This document shows, one piece after another, positions 34,113 to 42,313 of a DNA stretch of 43,951 nt; the stretch's first letter is position 1, and the number at the start of each line of letters is the position of its first letter. Position numbers and translations under genes: made by a program. The notes beneath the pieces were generated by a model, which had not been told where the DNA came from, did no database searches, and worked only from the letters and a program-made list of their open reading frames with translations. The stretch spans positions 1 to 43,951 of the forward strand of contig NZ_AKIV01000139.1 of assembly GCF_000282655.1 (NCBI RefSeq), given 5' to 3'. Origin of the DNA: Polaromonas sp. CF318. Lineage in GTDB: Bacteria; Pseudomonadota; Gammaproteobacteria; Burkholderiales; Burkholderiaceae_C.

Positions 34113-34838
34113 TCAGCTGCTCAAGCTTCGGGAAATGCGGGCGGCGGTCACCACCGCCATCTGGATCAGGGGCGGGTGTTTGCCCTCGATGCGCACGCTG
34201 GGCGCCATCAGGGTCAGGGCGCCGACGGCTTGTTGCCCCATGGCGAGAAGCGGCGCGCTCACGCCCCAGACACCGGCGTCCACCTCGCCGTCACTGACGG
34301 CAAAACCGGCCTTGCGGATCCCGGCCAGTTCGGCCAGCAATTCAGGGCTTTGGCGATCAGGGCCGAGCGCGGCGCTCAATGCCGCGGCCGGCATGTGGGC
34401 CATCAGGCATTTCGCCGAAGCGCCTTTTTCCAGGGGCACACTGCGGCCTTTTTCAAAAGAGCAGCGCAGGGATTGGCGGCTCTCGACCATGTCGATGCAA
34501 ATGGCCTGGCCGTTGACCGCGACGACCAGGCCGACACTTTCCTGTGACTGCTGTGCCAGCATCAGCATCTCCTGGCGCGCCTGCTGCGCCAGGTGCGAGG
34601 CCAGGTCGTAACCCAGGGCCAGTTGCAGGCTCAGGGGGCCGGGCGCATAACGGCCGTCTGTTTCAAGCACAAAGCCCCAGCGCTTGAGCGAATTGAGCTG
34701 GCGGTAAAGCGTGCTTTGGCTCAAGCCCGTCCTGCCCAGCAGTTCCACCGCCGTCAGGGGGCGTCCCTGCTGTGCCAATGTGGCCAGCACCACCAGCGCA
34801 CGGTCGACGGCGGAAACAGCGGGGGCATCGGGCAACAT
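34113..34838 (-). CDS. IclR-family transcriptional regulator
   Basis: 241 residues from ATG 34838; GTG 34877 would add 13 residues and cannot be excluded, since neither start has a strong ribosome site. The N-terminal winged HTH (about 8-65: VSAVDRALVVLATLAQ, LTAVELLGRTGLSQSTLYRQLNSL split over the HTH, LETDGRYAPG) precedes a C-terminal IclR effector domain (about 80-240: GLVVAVNGQAICIDMVES, LEKGASAKCLMAHM, GEVDAGVWGVSAPLL). It is the first gene of the run leading into the amino-acid ABC transporter, hutG and hutF. It may therefore control transport and the lower pathway separately from HutC. The ligand is unknown. Confidence 0.92.
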   Translation of the reverse strand: MLPDAPAVSAVDRALVVLATLAQQGRPLTAVELLGRTGLSQSTLYRQLNSLKRWGFVLETDGRYAPGPLSLQLALGYDLASHLAQQARQEMLMLAQQSQESVGLVVAVNGQAICIDMVESRQSLRCSFEKGRSVPLEKGASAKCLMAHMPAAALSAALGPDRQSPELLAELAGIRKAGFAVSDGEVDAGVWGVSAPLLAMGQQAVGALTLMAPSVRIEGKHPPLIQMAVVTAARISRSLSS

Positions 34839-35024
34839 CGCGTCAGTATCCGGTTCTTGCCTGCACGCGCAAAGCACTATTTCTCATTGGCTGGGAATGG
34901 TTGTTTCTTTTTTGGCGTCCGGCGGGCACGCGCCGTGCCGCGGTCGCCAGCTCAGACGCGGCAGCTCAGGAGCCCGCGCAGGCCTGCCCACACGCCGGCG
35001 CGGTGCACCGGCGAGCTGCAACAT

Positions 35025-36239
35025 TCATACCAAACGGCCTTTAAAGACGGTCTGCAGGCGCGGGTTCGCGCCCAGGGCATAACTGAGCTCGGCCGGCCGC
35101 TGCACACCCCACAGCACAAAGTCGGCCCGCATGCCGGCCGCCAGCTGGCCCCGGTCGCGCAGGCCCAAGGCCGCCGCCGCATGGCGCGTGACACCGGCCA
35201 GCGCCTCTTCGGGCGTGAGGCGAAACAACGTGCAAGCCATGTTGAGCATCAGCAGCAAGGAGGTGCAGGGCGAGCTGCCCGGGTTGCAGTCGGTGGAGAT
35301 CGCGATCGGCACGCGCTGCTCGCGCAGCAGGGCCACGGGCGGCAATTTGGTCTCACGCAAAAAGTAAAACGCGCCGGGCAGCAACACTGCCACCGTCCCG
35401 GCCGCCGCCATGGCCCGCGCGCCTTCGGGCGAGAGCCATTCAAGGTGGTCGCAGCTGAGCGCGCCGTAACGCGCGGCCAGTTGCGCGCCGCCGCTGTCGC
35501 TGAGCTGTTCGGCATGCAGCTTGACCGGAATGTTCAGGGCCTTGGCCGCGGTGAAAACGCGCTCGGTCTGCGCGGTGCTGAAGGCGATGCGTTCGCAAAA
35601 GGCATCGACCGCATCGACCAGGCCTTCGGCGTGCAGCAGCGGCAGCATCTCCAGCACGGCAGCGACATAGGCATCGGTGCGGCCGGCGAATTCGGCGGGC
35701 ACGGCATGCGCGCCCAGGAAGGTGGTGCGTATGTCGACCGCATGGGCCTGCCCCAGCGCGTGCGCGACCGTGAGCGTCTTGCGCTCATGCTCGAGCGCCA
35801 GGCCGTAGCCGGACTTGATCTCCAGCGTGGTCACGCCTTCGGCCAGCAGTTGTTGGAGCCTGGGCGCGCTTTGCGCCTGCAACTGCTGCGCGCTGGCGGC
35901 GCGCGTGGCCTTGACGGTGGAGGCGATGCCGCCGCCGGCGCGGGCGATCTCTTCATAACTCACCCCGTTGAGGCGCAATTCAAATTCATAGGCGCGGTCG
36001 CCGCCGTAGACCAGGTGAGTGTGGCAATCGATCAAACCCGGCGTGATGAGCGCCCCGCCCGCGTCATGTTGCGTGGTGCAGCGCGCCAGCAAATCGGCCG
36101 GCAGGTCGGCGCGCGGGCCTGTCCAGGCGATGGACTCGCCCTCTACCACCAGCGCGGCGTCTTCGATCAATCCATAGGGCTGGGATGCCCCGGCCTGCAG
36201 CGTAGCGGCATTGCAGTGTGTCCAGAGTTGCAGGCTCAT
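35025..36239 (-). CDS. hutI: Imidazolonepropionase
   Basis: 404 residues, normal for HutI. It hydrolyses 4-imidazolone-5-propanoate to N-formimidoyl-L-glutamate, the third step of histidine catabolism. The amidohydrolase metal site begins with [18 protein letters not shown] (H73, H75). Other HutI hallmarks are [22 protein letters not shown] in two parts, the tract [64 protein letters not shown] and [10 protein letters not shown] with the catalytic aspartate. The start overlaps the hutD stop as ATGA, giving the coupled order hutC-hutD-hutI. The identification is very secure. Confidence 0.97.
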   Translation of the reverse strand: MSLQLWTHCNAATLQAGASQPYGLIEDAALVVEGESIAWTGPRADLPADLLARCTTQHDAGGALITPGLIDCHTHLVYGGDRAYEFELRLNGVSYEEIARAGGGIASTVKATRAASAQQLQAQSAPRLQQLLAEGVTTLEIKSGYGLALEHERKTLTVAHALGQAHAVDIRTTFLGAHAVPAEFAGRTDAYVAAVLEMLPLLHAEGLVDAVDAFCERIAFSTAQTERVFTAAKALNIPVKLHAEQLSDSGGAQLAARYGALSCDHLEWLSPEGARAMAAAGTVAVLLPGAFYFLRETKLPPVALLREQRVPIAISTDCNPGSSPCTSLLLMLNMACTLFRLTPEEALAGVTRHAAAALGLRDRGQLAAGMRADFVLWGVQRPAELSYALGANPRLQTVFKGRLV

Positions 36240-36814
36240 GCGGGAATCTCCATCCAGAGGGCTTGCTGCGCGGCGACGCGCACCGCGGCACTGCCCGCCA
36301 CCGTGCGCCAGGCCAGGCTGGCGGGAGCCAGTTGCAGCGTTTCTTCATCGAACAGCACGGTGGCGGCGGACTGGTGCGCATAGACGGCGACGGTGGTGCC
36401 GGCATGCAGGGTTTCCGAAAACTTTCCCTGGACGCGCAGCATGCGTGAAGGCTTGGGACCCCTGCGCACCATAAGGTTGAAATCGCGTGTCTTGCCGTCT
36501 ATCAATTCACAGCCCGTGGCGGCACCGCCGTCAAAGAACAGCGGGGCGTCAGCGGCGGTCATGCGATGCGGTATACCCGCCACGTCGAGCTGCACGCCGG
36601 CGCCTTCGAGCACCGCGAACCAGCGCTCTATGCCTTCGAATTTCGAGAAAGGGCCGCTTGTGTCCACGTCGGCCACCGACATGCGCCAGGCCCAGTCGCC
36701 GGCGTCGGGCCACATGGCGAGTTCGCGCGTGACGCCGCCGCCGTTGCGCCAGGGCGTGGCGGGGATGTCGGCCAGCTGCACGATGTTCCAGCCGTGACGG
36801 CTCAGGGACGTCAT
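36236..36814 (-). CDS. hutD: HutD family protein
   Basis: 192 residues. HutD is a cupin-fold protein found in hut operons; work in Pseudomonas suggests that it limits excessive hut expression, perhaps by binding urocanate or formylglutamate-type intermediates, but it has no proven catalytic activity. Family motifs visible are [14 protein letters not shown] near residues 20-33, the tract [22 protein letters not shown] in two parts (about 43-64), and [15 protein letters not shown] followed by DFNLMVRRG. It overlaps both neighbours by 4 bp (ATGA), so it is translationally coupled between hutC and hutI. Confidence 0.95.
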   Translation of the reverse strand: MTSLSRHGWNIVQLADIPATPWRNGGGVTRELAMWPDAGDWAWRMSVADVDTSGPFSKFEGIERWFAVLEGAGVQLDVAGIPHRMTAADAPLFFDGGAATGCELIDGKTRDFNLMVRRGPKPSRMLRVQGKFSETLHAGTTVAVYAHQSAATVLFDEETLQLAPASLAWRTVAGSAAVRVAAQQALWMEIPA

Positions 36815-37521
36815 GCCTGAAACTTCCCGGCAAAGCTGTAGCGCGAACCCGGGTAGACCAGGCGCGCCACACTGGCGATGTTGGCGCCGCTCACGGTGCG
36901 CCGCATCATGGCCAGGCAGGCCTCCGCGGGCTTGATGTCCAGGTGCTTGGCTTCCAGCGCAGACGGCAGGCAGGCCTCGATGGAATAGCTGGCTTCGGTA
37001 AGCGGTGCCTGCTCCAGCAGATGGTGCGTGGGCGTGGTCTGGGTGAAGTCGGTCTTTAAATAGTCAGGCGCCGCCGCCGGATTGACATAGCGGTCTTCAT
37101 ACTGGATGGGCACGCCGTTCTCGAGATGAATCAGTATGGTGTGGAACACCCGACCGCCCGGCCGCAGGCCCAGGGTACGCGCCAGGTCGGCACTGGCTTT
37201 TTCGGATTCGGCCAGCAGCACGCGCGAGGTGTGCACATGGCCGCGCTCCACCACTTCCTCGTGGATGTCACGAATGGTAAGCGTGGAGGAAATGCGGTGC
37301 AGCTCCGCGACAAAAGTGCCGGAGCCCTGGATGCGCGTGACCAGGCCCTCGCCCATAAGCTCGCGCAGCGCGCGGTTTACCGTCATGCGGCTCACGCCGA
37401 ACTGTTCCATCAGCACGGCTTCACTGGGCACCGGGTCACCGGGCTTCCAGGTGCCGGCGCTGATGCGTTTTTTGATAAATGCCTTGACTTGGCCGTAGGC
37501 GGGCAGGGGTGTGGTGGCCAT
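36811..37521 (-). CDS. hutC: HutC, GntR-family histidine utilisation repressor
   Basis: 236 residues. The N-terminal GntR winged HTH (about 5-72) reads GTWKPGDPVPSEAVLMEQFG, then VSRMTVNRALRELMGEGLV and QGSGTFVAE. The C-terminal UTRA ligand domain (about 90-230) has HTILIHLENGVPIQYEDRYV in two parts and DFTQTTPTHHLLEQAPLTEA, typical of HutC, which is released from DNA by urocanate. It is the first gene of the minus-strand arm, facing hutU across a 197-bp gap that holds a matching palindrome. It should repress both arms, including itself. No clear ribosome site precedes ATG 37521. Confidence 0.95.
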   Translation of the reverse strand: MATTPLPAYGQVKAFIKKRISAGTWKPGDPVPSEAVLMEQFGVSRMTVNRALRELMGEGLVTRIQGSGTFVAELHRISSTLTIRDIHEEVVERGHVHTSRVLLAESEKASADLARTLGLRPGGRVFHTILIHLENGVPIQYEDRYVNPAAAPDYLKTDFTQTTPTHHLLEQAPLTEASYSIEACLPSALEAKHLDIKPAEACLAMMRRTVSGANIASVARLVYPGSRYSFAGKFQA

Positions 37522-37616
37522 GGTTCAGTGCAATGTTCGCGGATGTAAGAAAAAAACATTGTCACGCAAAAAGCCGCCGGACAGGCCTTGCGCGCACAAA
37601 CCGTAGCTTACGCCAG

Positions 37617-37645
37617 TTGACACAAGTTGTATAGACAACTACGAT
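37617..37645 (+). promoter_or_regulatory. Predicted sigma70-type promoter of hutU
   Basis: TTGACA (37617-37622) is a consensus -35 box, and TACGAT (37640-37645) matches four of six -10 positions, with an ideal 17-bp spacer. Transcription would start near 37652, about 67 bases before the hutU ATG. The HutC-like operator lies within the spacer. Confidence 0.7.
37625..37640. promoter_or_regulatory. Candidate HutC operator
   Basis: AGTTGTATAGACAACT has perfect 6-bp inverted arms (AGTTGT/ACAACT) around ATAG. It resembles the TTGTATAnACAA-type sites bound by HutC and other GntR/HutC-group repressors. Lying exactly between the -35 and -10 boxes, it would block RNA polymerase when bound. It is the only such palindrome I found in the hut locus. 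Confidence 0.7.
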
Positions 37646-37718
37646 TTATGCCAATCGCCTATCCCGCCATTTTTTGAACACGTCCGAAGTTTTCTGTTTT
37701 TATTTCCGGAGCAGCCCC

Positions 37719-39425
37719 ATGTCCGACCTTTCCCAAACCCCGTTTCTCGACAGCAAGGCCCGCCCCGTGCGGGCGCCCCGCGGCAGCACGCTGAGCTGCG
37801 CCAACTGGCAGATCGAGGCGGCCTACCGCATGATCCAGAACAACCTGGACCCGGAAGTCGCCGAAAACCCCGATGAGCTGGTGGTTTACGGCGGCATCGG
37901 CAAGGCGGCGCGCAACTGGCCGGCCTTTGACGCCATCCTCGACTCCCTGCGCAAGCTCAAGGCCGACGAAACCCTGCTGGTGCAGTCGGGCAAGCCGGTG
38001 GGCGTGTTCCGCACCCACCCGGGCGCGCCGCGCGTGCTCATCGCCAACTCCAACCTGGTGCCCAAGTGGGCGACCTGGGAACATTTCAACGAGCTGGACC
38101 GCGCCGGCCTGATGATGTACGGCCAGATGACGGCCGGCAGCTGGATCTACATAGGCACCCAGGGCATCGTGCAGGGCACCTATGAAACCTTTGTGGAAGC
38201 CGGCCGCCAGCATTACAACGGCGAGCTCGCGGGCCGCTGGGTGCTGACCGCCGGCCTGGGCGGCATGGGCGGCGCGCAGCCGCTGGCCGCCACCTTTGCC
38301 GGCGCCTGCTCGCTCAACATCGAATGCCAGCAGTCCAGCATAGACTTCCGCCTGCGCACCCGCTACGTCGACAAGCAGGCCAAGGATCTTGACGAGGCGC
38401 TGGAGATGATCAAGCACCACACCGCGCGCAAGGAGGCGGTGTCCATCGCCCTGTGCGGCAATGCGGCCGAGATCGTGCCCGAACTGGCCAAACGCGCCAA
38501 GGCCGGCGGCATGCGCCCGGACATCGTGACCGACCAGACCTCGGCCCACGACCTCATCAACGGCTACCTGCCGGCCGGCTGGACGGTCGCGCAATGGAAG
38601 GCCGCGCAAAAAGACCCGGCGCAGCACGCCGCGCTGACAAAAGCGGCCGGCGAATCCTGCGTGGTCCACGTCAAGGCCATGCTGGCCTTCCACGAGATGG
38701 GCATCCCCACGGTCGACTACGGCAACAACCTGCGCCAGGTCGCCAAGGACTTCGGCGTGGACAAGGCCTTCGACTACCCCGGCTTTGTGCCGGCCTACAT
38801 ACGCCCGCTGTTCTGCCGCGGCGTGGGCCCCTTCCGCTGGGTGGCGCTTTCAGGCGACCCGGAAGACATCAAAAAGACCGACGCGAAGATGAAAGAGCTC
38901 TTCCCGGGCAACAAACACCTGCACCGCTGGCTGGACATGGCCGAGGAGCGCATCGCCTTCCAGGGCCTGCCGGCGCGCATCTGCTGGATAGGCCTGGGCG
39001 AGCGCCACATCGCGGGCCTGGCCTTTAACGAGATGGTCAAAAGCGGTGAGCTCAAGGGCCCCATCGTGATCGGCCGCGACCACCTGGACAGCGGCTCCGT
39101 CGCCTCGCCCAACCGCGAGACCGAAGCCATGAAGGACGGCAGCGATGCGGTGAGCGACTGGCCGCTGCTCAACGCCCTGCTCAACACCGCCAGCGGCGCG
39201 ACCTGGGTCAGCCTGCACCATGGCGGCGGCGTCGGCATGGGCTACTCGCAGCATTCGGGTGTGGTCATCGTCTGCGACGGCACGGCCGAGGCCTCTGAAA
39301 AACTGGGTCGCGTGCTGTTCAACGACCCGGCCACCGGCGTGATGCGCCATGCCGATGCGGGCTACGACATTGCCAAACAGAGCGCCAAAGACAACGGGCT
39401 GAACCTGCCCATGATAGGAAGCTGA
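37719..39425 (+). CDS. hutU: Urocanate hydratase (urocanase)
   Basis: 568 residues from ATG 37719 with GGAG 8 bases upstream; the longer frame from 37674 has no support. The enzyme uses tightly bound NAD+ to convert urocanate to 4-imidazolone-5-propanoate in the cytoplasm. Typical tracts are [20 protein letters not shown] (about 22-41), [67 protein letters not shown], the NAD-site glycines in [15 protein letters not shown], the cysteine-bearing [12 protein letters not shown] and [16 protein letters not shown], and [17 protein letters not shown] near the end. Length is normal (about 555-570). It heads the plus-strand arm, behind the predicted HutC-controlled promoter. Confidence 0.97.
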   Translation: MSDLSQTPFLDSKARPVRAPRGSTLSCANWQIEAAYRMIQNNLDPEVAENPDELVVYGGIGKAARNWPAFDAILDSLRKLKADETLLVQSGKPVGVFRTHPGAPRVLIANSNLVPKWATWEHFNELDRAGLMMYGQMTAGSWIYIGTQGIVQGTYETFVEAGRQHYNGELAGRWVLTAGLGGMGGAQPLAATFAGACSLNIECQQSSIDFRLRTRYVDKQAKDLDEALEMIKHHTARKEAVSIALCGNAAEIVPELAKRAKAGGMRPDIVTDQTSAHDLINGYLPAGWTVAQWKAAQKDPAQHAALTKAAGESCVVHVKAMLAFHEMGIPTVDYGNNLRQVAKDFGVDKAFDYPGFVPAYIRPLFCRGVGPFRWVALSGDPEDIKKTDAKMKELFPGNKHLHRWLDMAEERIAFQGLPARICWIGLGERHIAGLAFNEMVKSGELKGPIVIGRDHLDSGSVASPNRETEAMKDGSDAVSDWPLLNALLNTASGATWVSLHHGGGVGMGYSQHSGVVIVCDGTAEASEKLGRVLFNDPATGVMRHADAGYDIAKQSAKDNGLNLPMIGS

Positions 39426-39431
39426 ACAGAT

Positions 39432-40445
39432 ATGTCCGACAGCAGCGCCGAGATCCATCTCACCTACCTGAACCATCCCGACGTCCAGGCCCTGGCCCTG
39501 ACCGATGCCGAGATCATTGCCGCCGTCGAGCAGGCCCTGCACGCGCAGGGCAACAAGCAGACGACCATAGAGCCGCGCATGCACCTGGTGCCGGAAAAAG
39601 ACTACCCCGGCCACTTCAATGTGCTGCGCGGCTACATACGCCCGCTGGGCCTGGCCGGCGTGAAGGTGGTGGGCGATTTTTACAAGAACTACGAACAGGG
39701 CCTGCCTTCGGAACTGGCCGTGCTCAACCTGTTCGACCCCAAGAACGGCTCGCCGATCGCCATCATCGACGCCTCCGACATCACCGACATGCGCACCGGC
39801 GCCATCACCGCGCTGGGCGCCAAGCACCTGGCGCGCAAGAACTCGAAAATCCTGGGCCACATAGGCGCGCGCGGCACCTCCTACTGGAACGTGCGCCTGC
39901 TCGATTCGATTTACAACTTCGACGAGATTCGCGTGCATTCGCGCCGGCCGGAAAGCCGCAATGCCTTTGCCGCCAGACTCGAAAAAGACCTGGGCAAAAA
40001 AATCACGGTGACCGAGGACTGGGAGTCCTGCGTGCGCGGCGCCGACATCGTGGTCGAGGCCTCGCGCCTGGAAAAACCCACGCCCATGCTCAAGACCGAG
40101 TGGATCAAAAAAGGCGCGTGCGTGATTCCCTACGGCACCATGAGCGCGGTCGAACTCTCGCTGACCGACATCATGGACAAGATGGTGATGGACGACTGGG
40201 GCCAGGCCAAGGCCGGGCCGCTGGGCGCGCTGCGCGCCCATGTGGACGCCGGCAAGCTGTCGGAGGCCACGCTGCACGCCGAACTCGGCCAGATCGTCGC
40301 GGGCCTCAAGCCCGGGCGTGAAAGCGATGAGGAAACCAACCTGTTCTGGCACCGGGGCCTCTCGCTGTCGGACATCGCGCTGGGCGCCTTCATGCTGGAA
40401 AAAGCCAAGCGCATGGGCCTGGGGCAAAAGCTGCGCTTTCGCTGA
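39432..40445 (+). CDS. Ornithine cyclodeaminase / mu-crystallin family protein
   Basis: 337 residues. The family comprises NAD(P)-dependent enzymes such as ornithine cyclodeaminase, alanine dehydrogenase and ketimine reductase. Recognisable parts are PRMHLVPEKDYPGHFNVLRG, GVKVVGDFYKN with the conserved lysine region, ELAVLNLFDPKNGSPIAIID, ASDITDMRTGAITALGAKHL (split at ASDIT), and TDIMDKMVMDDWGQA. The dinucleotide loop is odd: where the family usually has IGxGxQA, this protein has IGARGTS, so cofactor binding may differ. It starts 6 bp after hutU and is part of the hut plus arm. No proline or ornithine genes are nearby, so the substrate may be an amino or imino acid linked to histidine breakdown. 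That is inference; the family call is firm. Confidence 0.88.
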   Translation: MSDSSAEIHLTYLNHPDVQALALTDAEIIAAVEQALHAQGNKQTTIEPRMHLVPEKDYPGHFNVLRGYIRPLGLAGVKVVGDFYKNYEQGLPSELAVLNLFDPKNGSPIAIIDASDITDMRTGAITALGAKHLARKNSKILGHIGARGTSYWNVRLLDSIYNFDEIRVHSRRPESRNAFAARLEKDLGKKITVTEDWESCVRGADIVVEASRLEKPTPMLKTEWIKKGACVIPYGTMSAVELSLTDIMDKMVMDDWGQAKAGPLGALRAHVDAGKLSEATLHAELGQIVAGLKPGRESDEETNLFWHRGLSLSDIALGAFMLEKAKRMGLGQKLRFR

Positions 40446-40453
40446 AGGCCGGC

Positions 40454-41302
40454 ATGGTGCACGCCGTGAATCCCCCGCAAGCCCCACAGGCCACGCAAAC
40501 ACAGATCGCCAACGCCCGCATGTACTCGGCCACGCCGGCGGTCAAGGCCGACTGGAAGGCCTTGCTGGCCTGGGTGCTGGCGCGTGCCGGGCTGCCGTGG
40601 GAGCTGGTCGACTACGACGCGCCAGCGCCGCTCTCGGTGTTGTGGGCGCGCAATGACCTGGGCCTGGCCATGATGTGCGGCCTGCCGTTTGCGCAGCGCG
40701 GCGAGCGGCCCACGCTGGTGGCCGCGCCGGTTCCCTCGCCGGCGCGCTATGGCGGCAAGCCGGTGTACTTCACCGACATCGTGGTGCGCGCCGATGCGCC
40801 CTACCGCACGCTCGAAGACACTTTCGGCGGCGTGATCGGCTACACCCTGGCCGATTCCATGTCGGGCGGCGTGGCACTGCGCCATCACCTGGCGCCTTAT
40901 CACCAGGCAAACGGTTCGCGCCTGTACCGCAAGGCCGTGGGCGAACTCATCAATGCGCGCGGCGTGATCACGGCGCTGGCCGAAGGCCGCATAGACGCCG
41001 GCCCGCTGGACAGCTATTACCACGACCTGCTAAAGGCGCACGACCCGGATTTTGCGGCGCAGGTGCGCACCATTGCCAGCACGGCGGCGCTGCCGATTCC
41101 ACCGCTGGTGGCCACCGCAGCCCTGCCCGAAGAGACGCTGGCCAAAGTGCGCGCGGCGCTGCGGGCCACGGCCAAGGCGACGGAACTGGCACCGCTGATG
41201 CAGCGCCTGCTGCTCGCGGGTTTTGCTTTCCCCGATCCCGCGGACTACCTGCCGCTGGCGGCCATGGACGGCGGGCCCGCGCCCGCACTGGACGACATCT
41301 GA
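40454..41302 (+). CDS. PhnD-like substrate-binding-fold protein without signal peptide
   Basis: 282 residues. The sequence resembles the phosphate/phosphonate-binding-like group (PhnD-like, periplasmic-binding type 2 fold): ARMYSATPAVKADWKALLAWV, then DLGLAMMCGLPFAQRG, YFTDIVVRADAPYRTLED, FGGVIGYTLADSMSGGVALR, and a hinge tract INARGVITALAEGRIDAGPLDS split around 'EGRIDAG'. The N-terminus (MVHAVNPPQAPQATQTQIAN) has no hydrophobic signal, so it appears cytoplasmic, unlike ordinary binding proteins. AAGG lies 5 bases before ATG 40454. It is 8 bp after the cyclodeaminase-family gene and its stop overlaps the next Bug gene (TGATG). It could be a ligand sensor, a small-molecule enzyme of the same fold or a protein that lost its signal. 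Function unknown. Confidence 0.8.
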   Translation: MVHAVNPPQAPQATQTQIANARMYSATPAVKADWKALLAWVLARAGLPWELVDYDAPAPLSVLWARNDLGLAMMCGLPFAQRGERPTLVAAPVPSPARYGGKPVYFTDIVVRADAPYRTLEDTFGGVIGYTLADSMSGGVALRHHLAPYHQANGSRLYRKAVGELINARGVITALAEGRIDAGPLDSYYHDLLKAHDPDFAAQVRTIASTAALPIPPLVATAALPEETLAKVRAALRATAKATELAPLMQRLLLAGFAFPDPADYLPLAAMDGGPAPALDDI

Positions 41303-42273
41303 TGAAACCGCTGTTCACGCGATCTGCATTTCTGGCCTTGCTGCTTGCCGCCGTCTCCTTCGGCGCCACCGCGCAGACCTATCCCTCCAAACCACTGCAC
41401 GTCATCGCGCCCTTCCCGCCCGGCGGTCCCGTCGACGTGCTGGGCCGTGTGCTGGCGCAAGGCCTGTCGGAAGCCATGGGCCAGCCGGCAGTCGTTGACA
41501 ACAAAGTCGGCGCGGCCGGCAACATCGGCATCGACCAGGCGGCCAAGGCCGCGCCCGATGGCTACACCCTGGCCATAGTCCCTCTGGGCAATATCGCGGT
41601 CAACCCGGCGCTCTACCCCAACCTGCCCTACAAGGCTTCCGACCTCGCGCCCGTCACCATGCTGGCCACGGTGGAGAACGTGCTGGTGGTGAACGCGGCC
41701 GTGCCGGCGCGCTCCGTCAAGGAACTGCTCGCGCTGGCCGCACAAAAGCCCGACAGCGTGAGTTTTGCCTCGCCGGGCGCCGGCAGCCAGGCGCACCTGG
41801 CCGGAGAGTTGCTGGCCTTGAACAGCAGCGTGCAGTTGCTGCACGTTCCCTACAAAGGCATAGGCCCGGCGCTCAATGATTTGCTGGGTGGACAGGTCAC
41901 GATAATGTTCGCGCAGATGTCGTCGGTGCTGCCCCACATCAAGAGCGGCAAGCTGCGCGCGCTGGGCGTGGCGAGCTTGAAGCGTTCGCCCGTGATGCCC
42001 GAGACAGCGACGATTGCCGAACAGGGCCTGCCGCGCTTTGAGGCCGTGTCCTGGTACGCGCTCATGGTGCCGGCCGGCACGCCGCGCGCCGTCATCGACA
42101 AGCTCAACCTGGAGACCGGCAAGCTTTTCGCGCGCCCCGAGCTCAGGGAAAAGCTGACCGCGCTGGGCATGGATGCCGCGACCGGCAAGCCCGCCGACCT
42201 GGCCGCCGCCATCCAGGCCGACACCCTGCGCTGGACCGAGGTGATACGGCAGAAAAACATAAAGCCCGAGTAA
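41302..42273 (+). CDS. Bug/TctC-type periplasmic solute-binding protein in the hut operon
   Basis: 323 residues from ATG 41302, which overlaps the preceding stop by one base (TGATG); the longer frame upstream is a shadow of the PhnD-like gene. The Sec signal is MKPLFTRSAFLALLLAAVSF followed by GATAQ. The Bug pattern is complete: PLHVIAPFPPGGPVDVLG, VVDNKVGAAGNIGIDQAAK, PDGYTLAIVPLGN, HVPYKGIGPALNDLLGGQV, HIKSGKLRALGV, and the C-terminal KLTALGMDAATG. It lies 40 bp before hutH. A ligand within histidine metabolism, such as urocanate or an imidazole carboxylate, is inferred from position. No TctAB genes are present. Confidence 0.92.
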   Translation: MKPLFTRSAFLALLLAAVSFGATAQTYPSKPLHVIAPFPPGGPVDVLGRVLAQGLSEAMGQPAVVDNKVGAAGNIGIDQAAKAAPDGYTLAIVPLGNIAVNPALYPNLPYKASDLAPVTMLATVENVLVVNAAVPARSVKELLALAAQKPDSVSFASPGAGSQAHLAGELLALNSSVQLLHVPYKGIGPALNDLLGGQVTIMFAQMSSVLPHIKSGKLRALGVASLKRSPVMPETATIAEQGLPRFEAVSWYALMVPAGTPRAVIDKLNLETGKLFARPELREKLTALGMDAATGKPADLAAAIQADTLRWTEVIRQKNIKPE

Positions 42274-42313
42274 ACGCCGCCCCCTCTTTTTTTCTTTTTA
42301 CGTTGGCAACACC

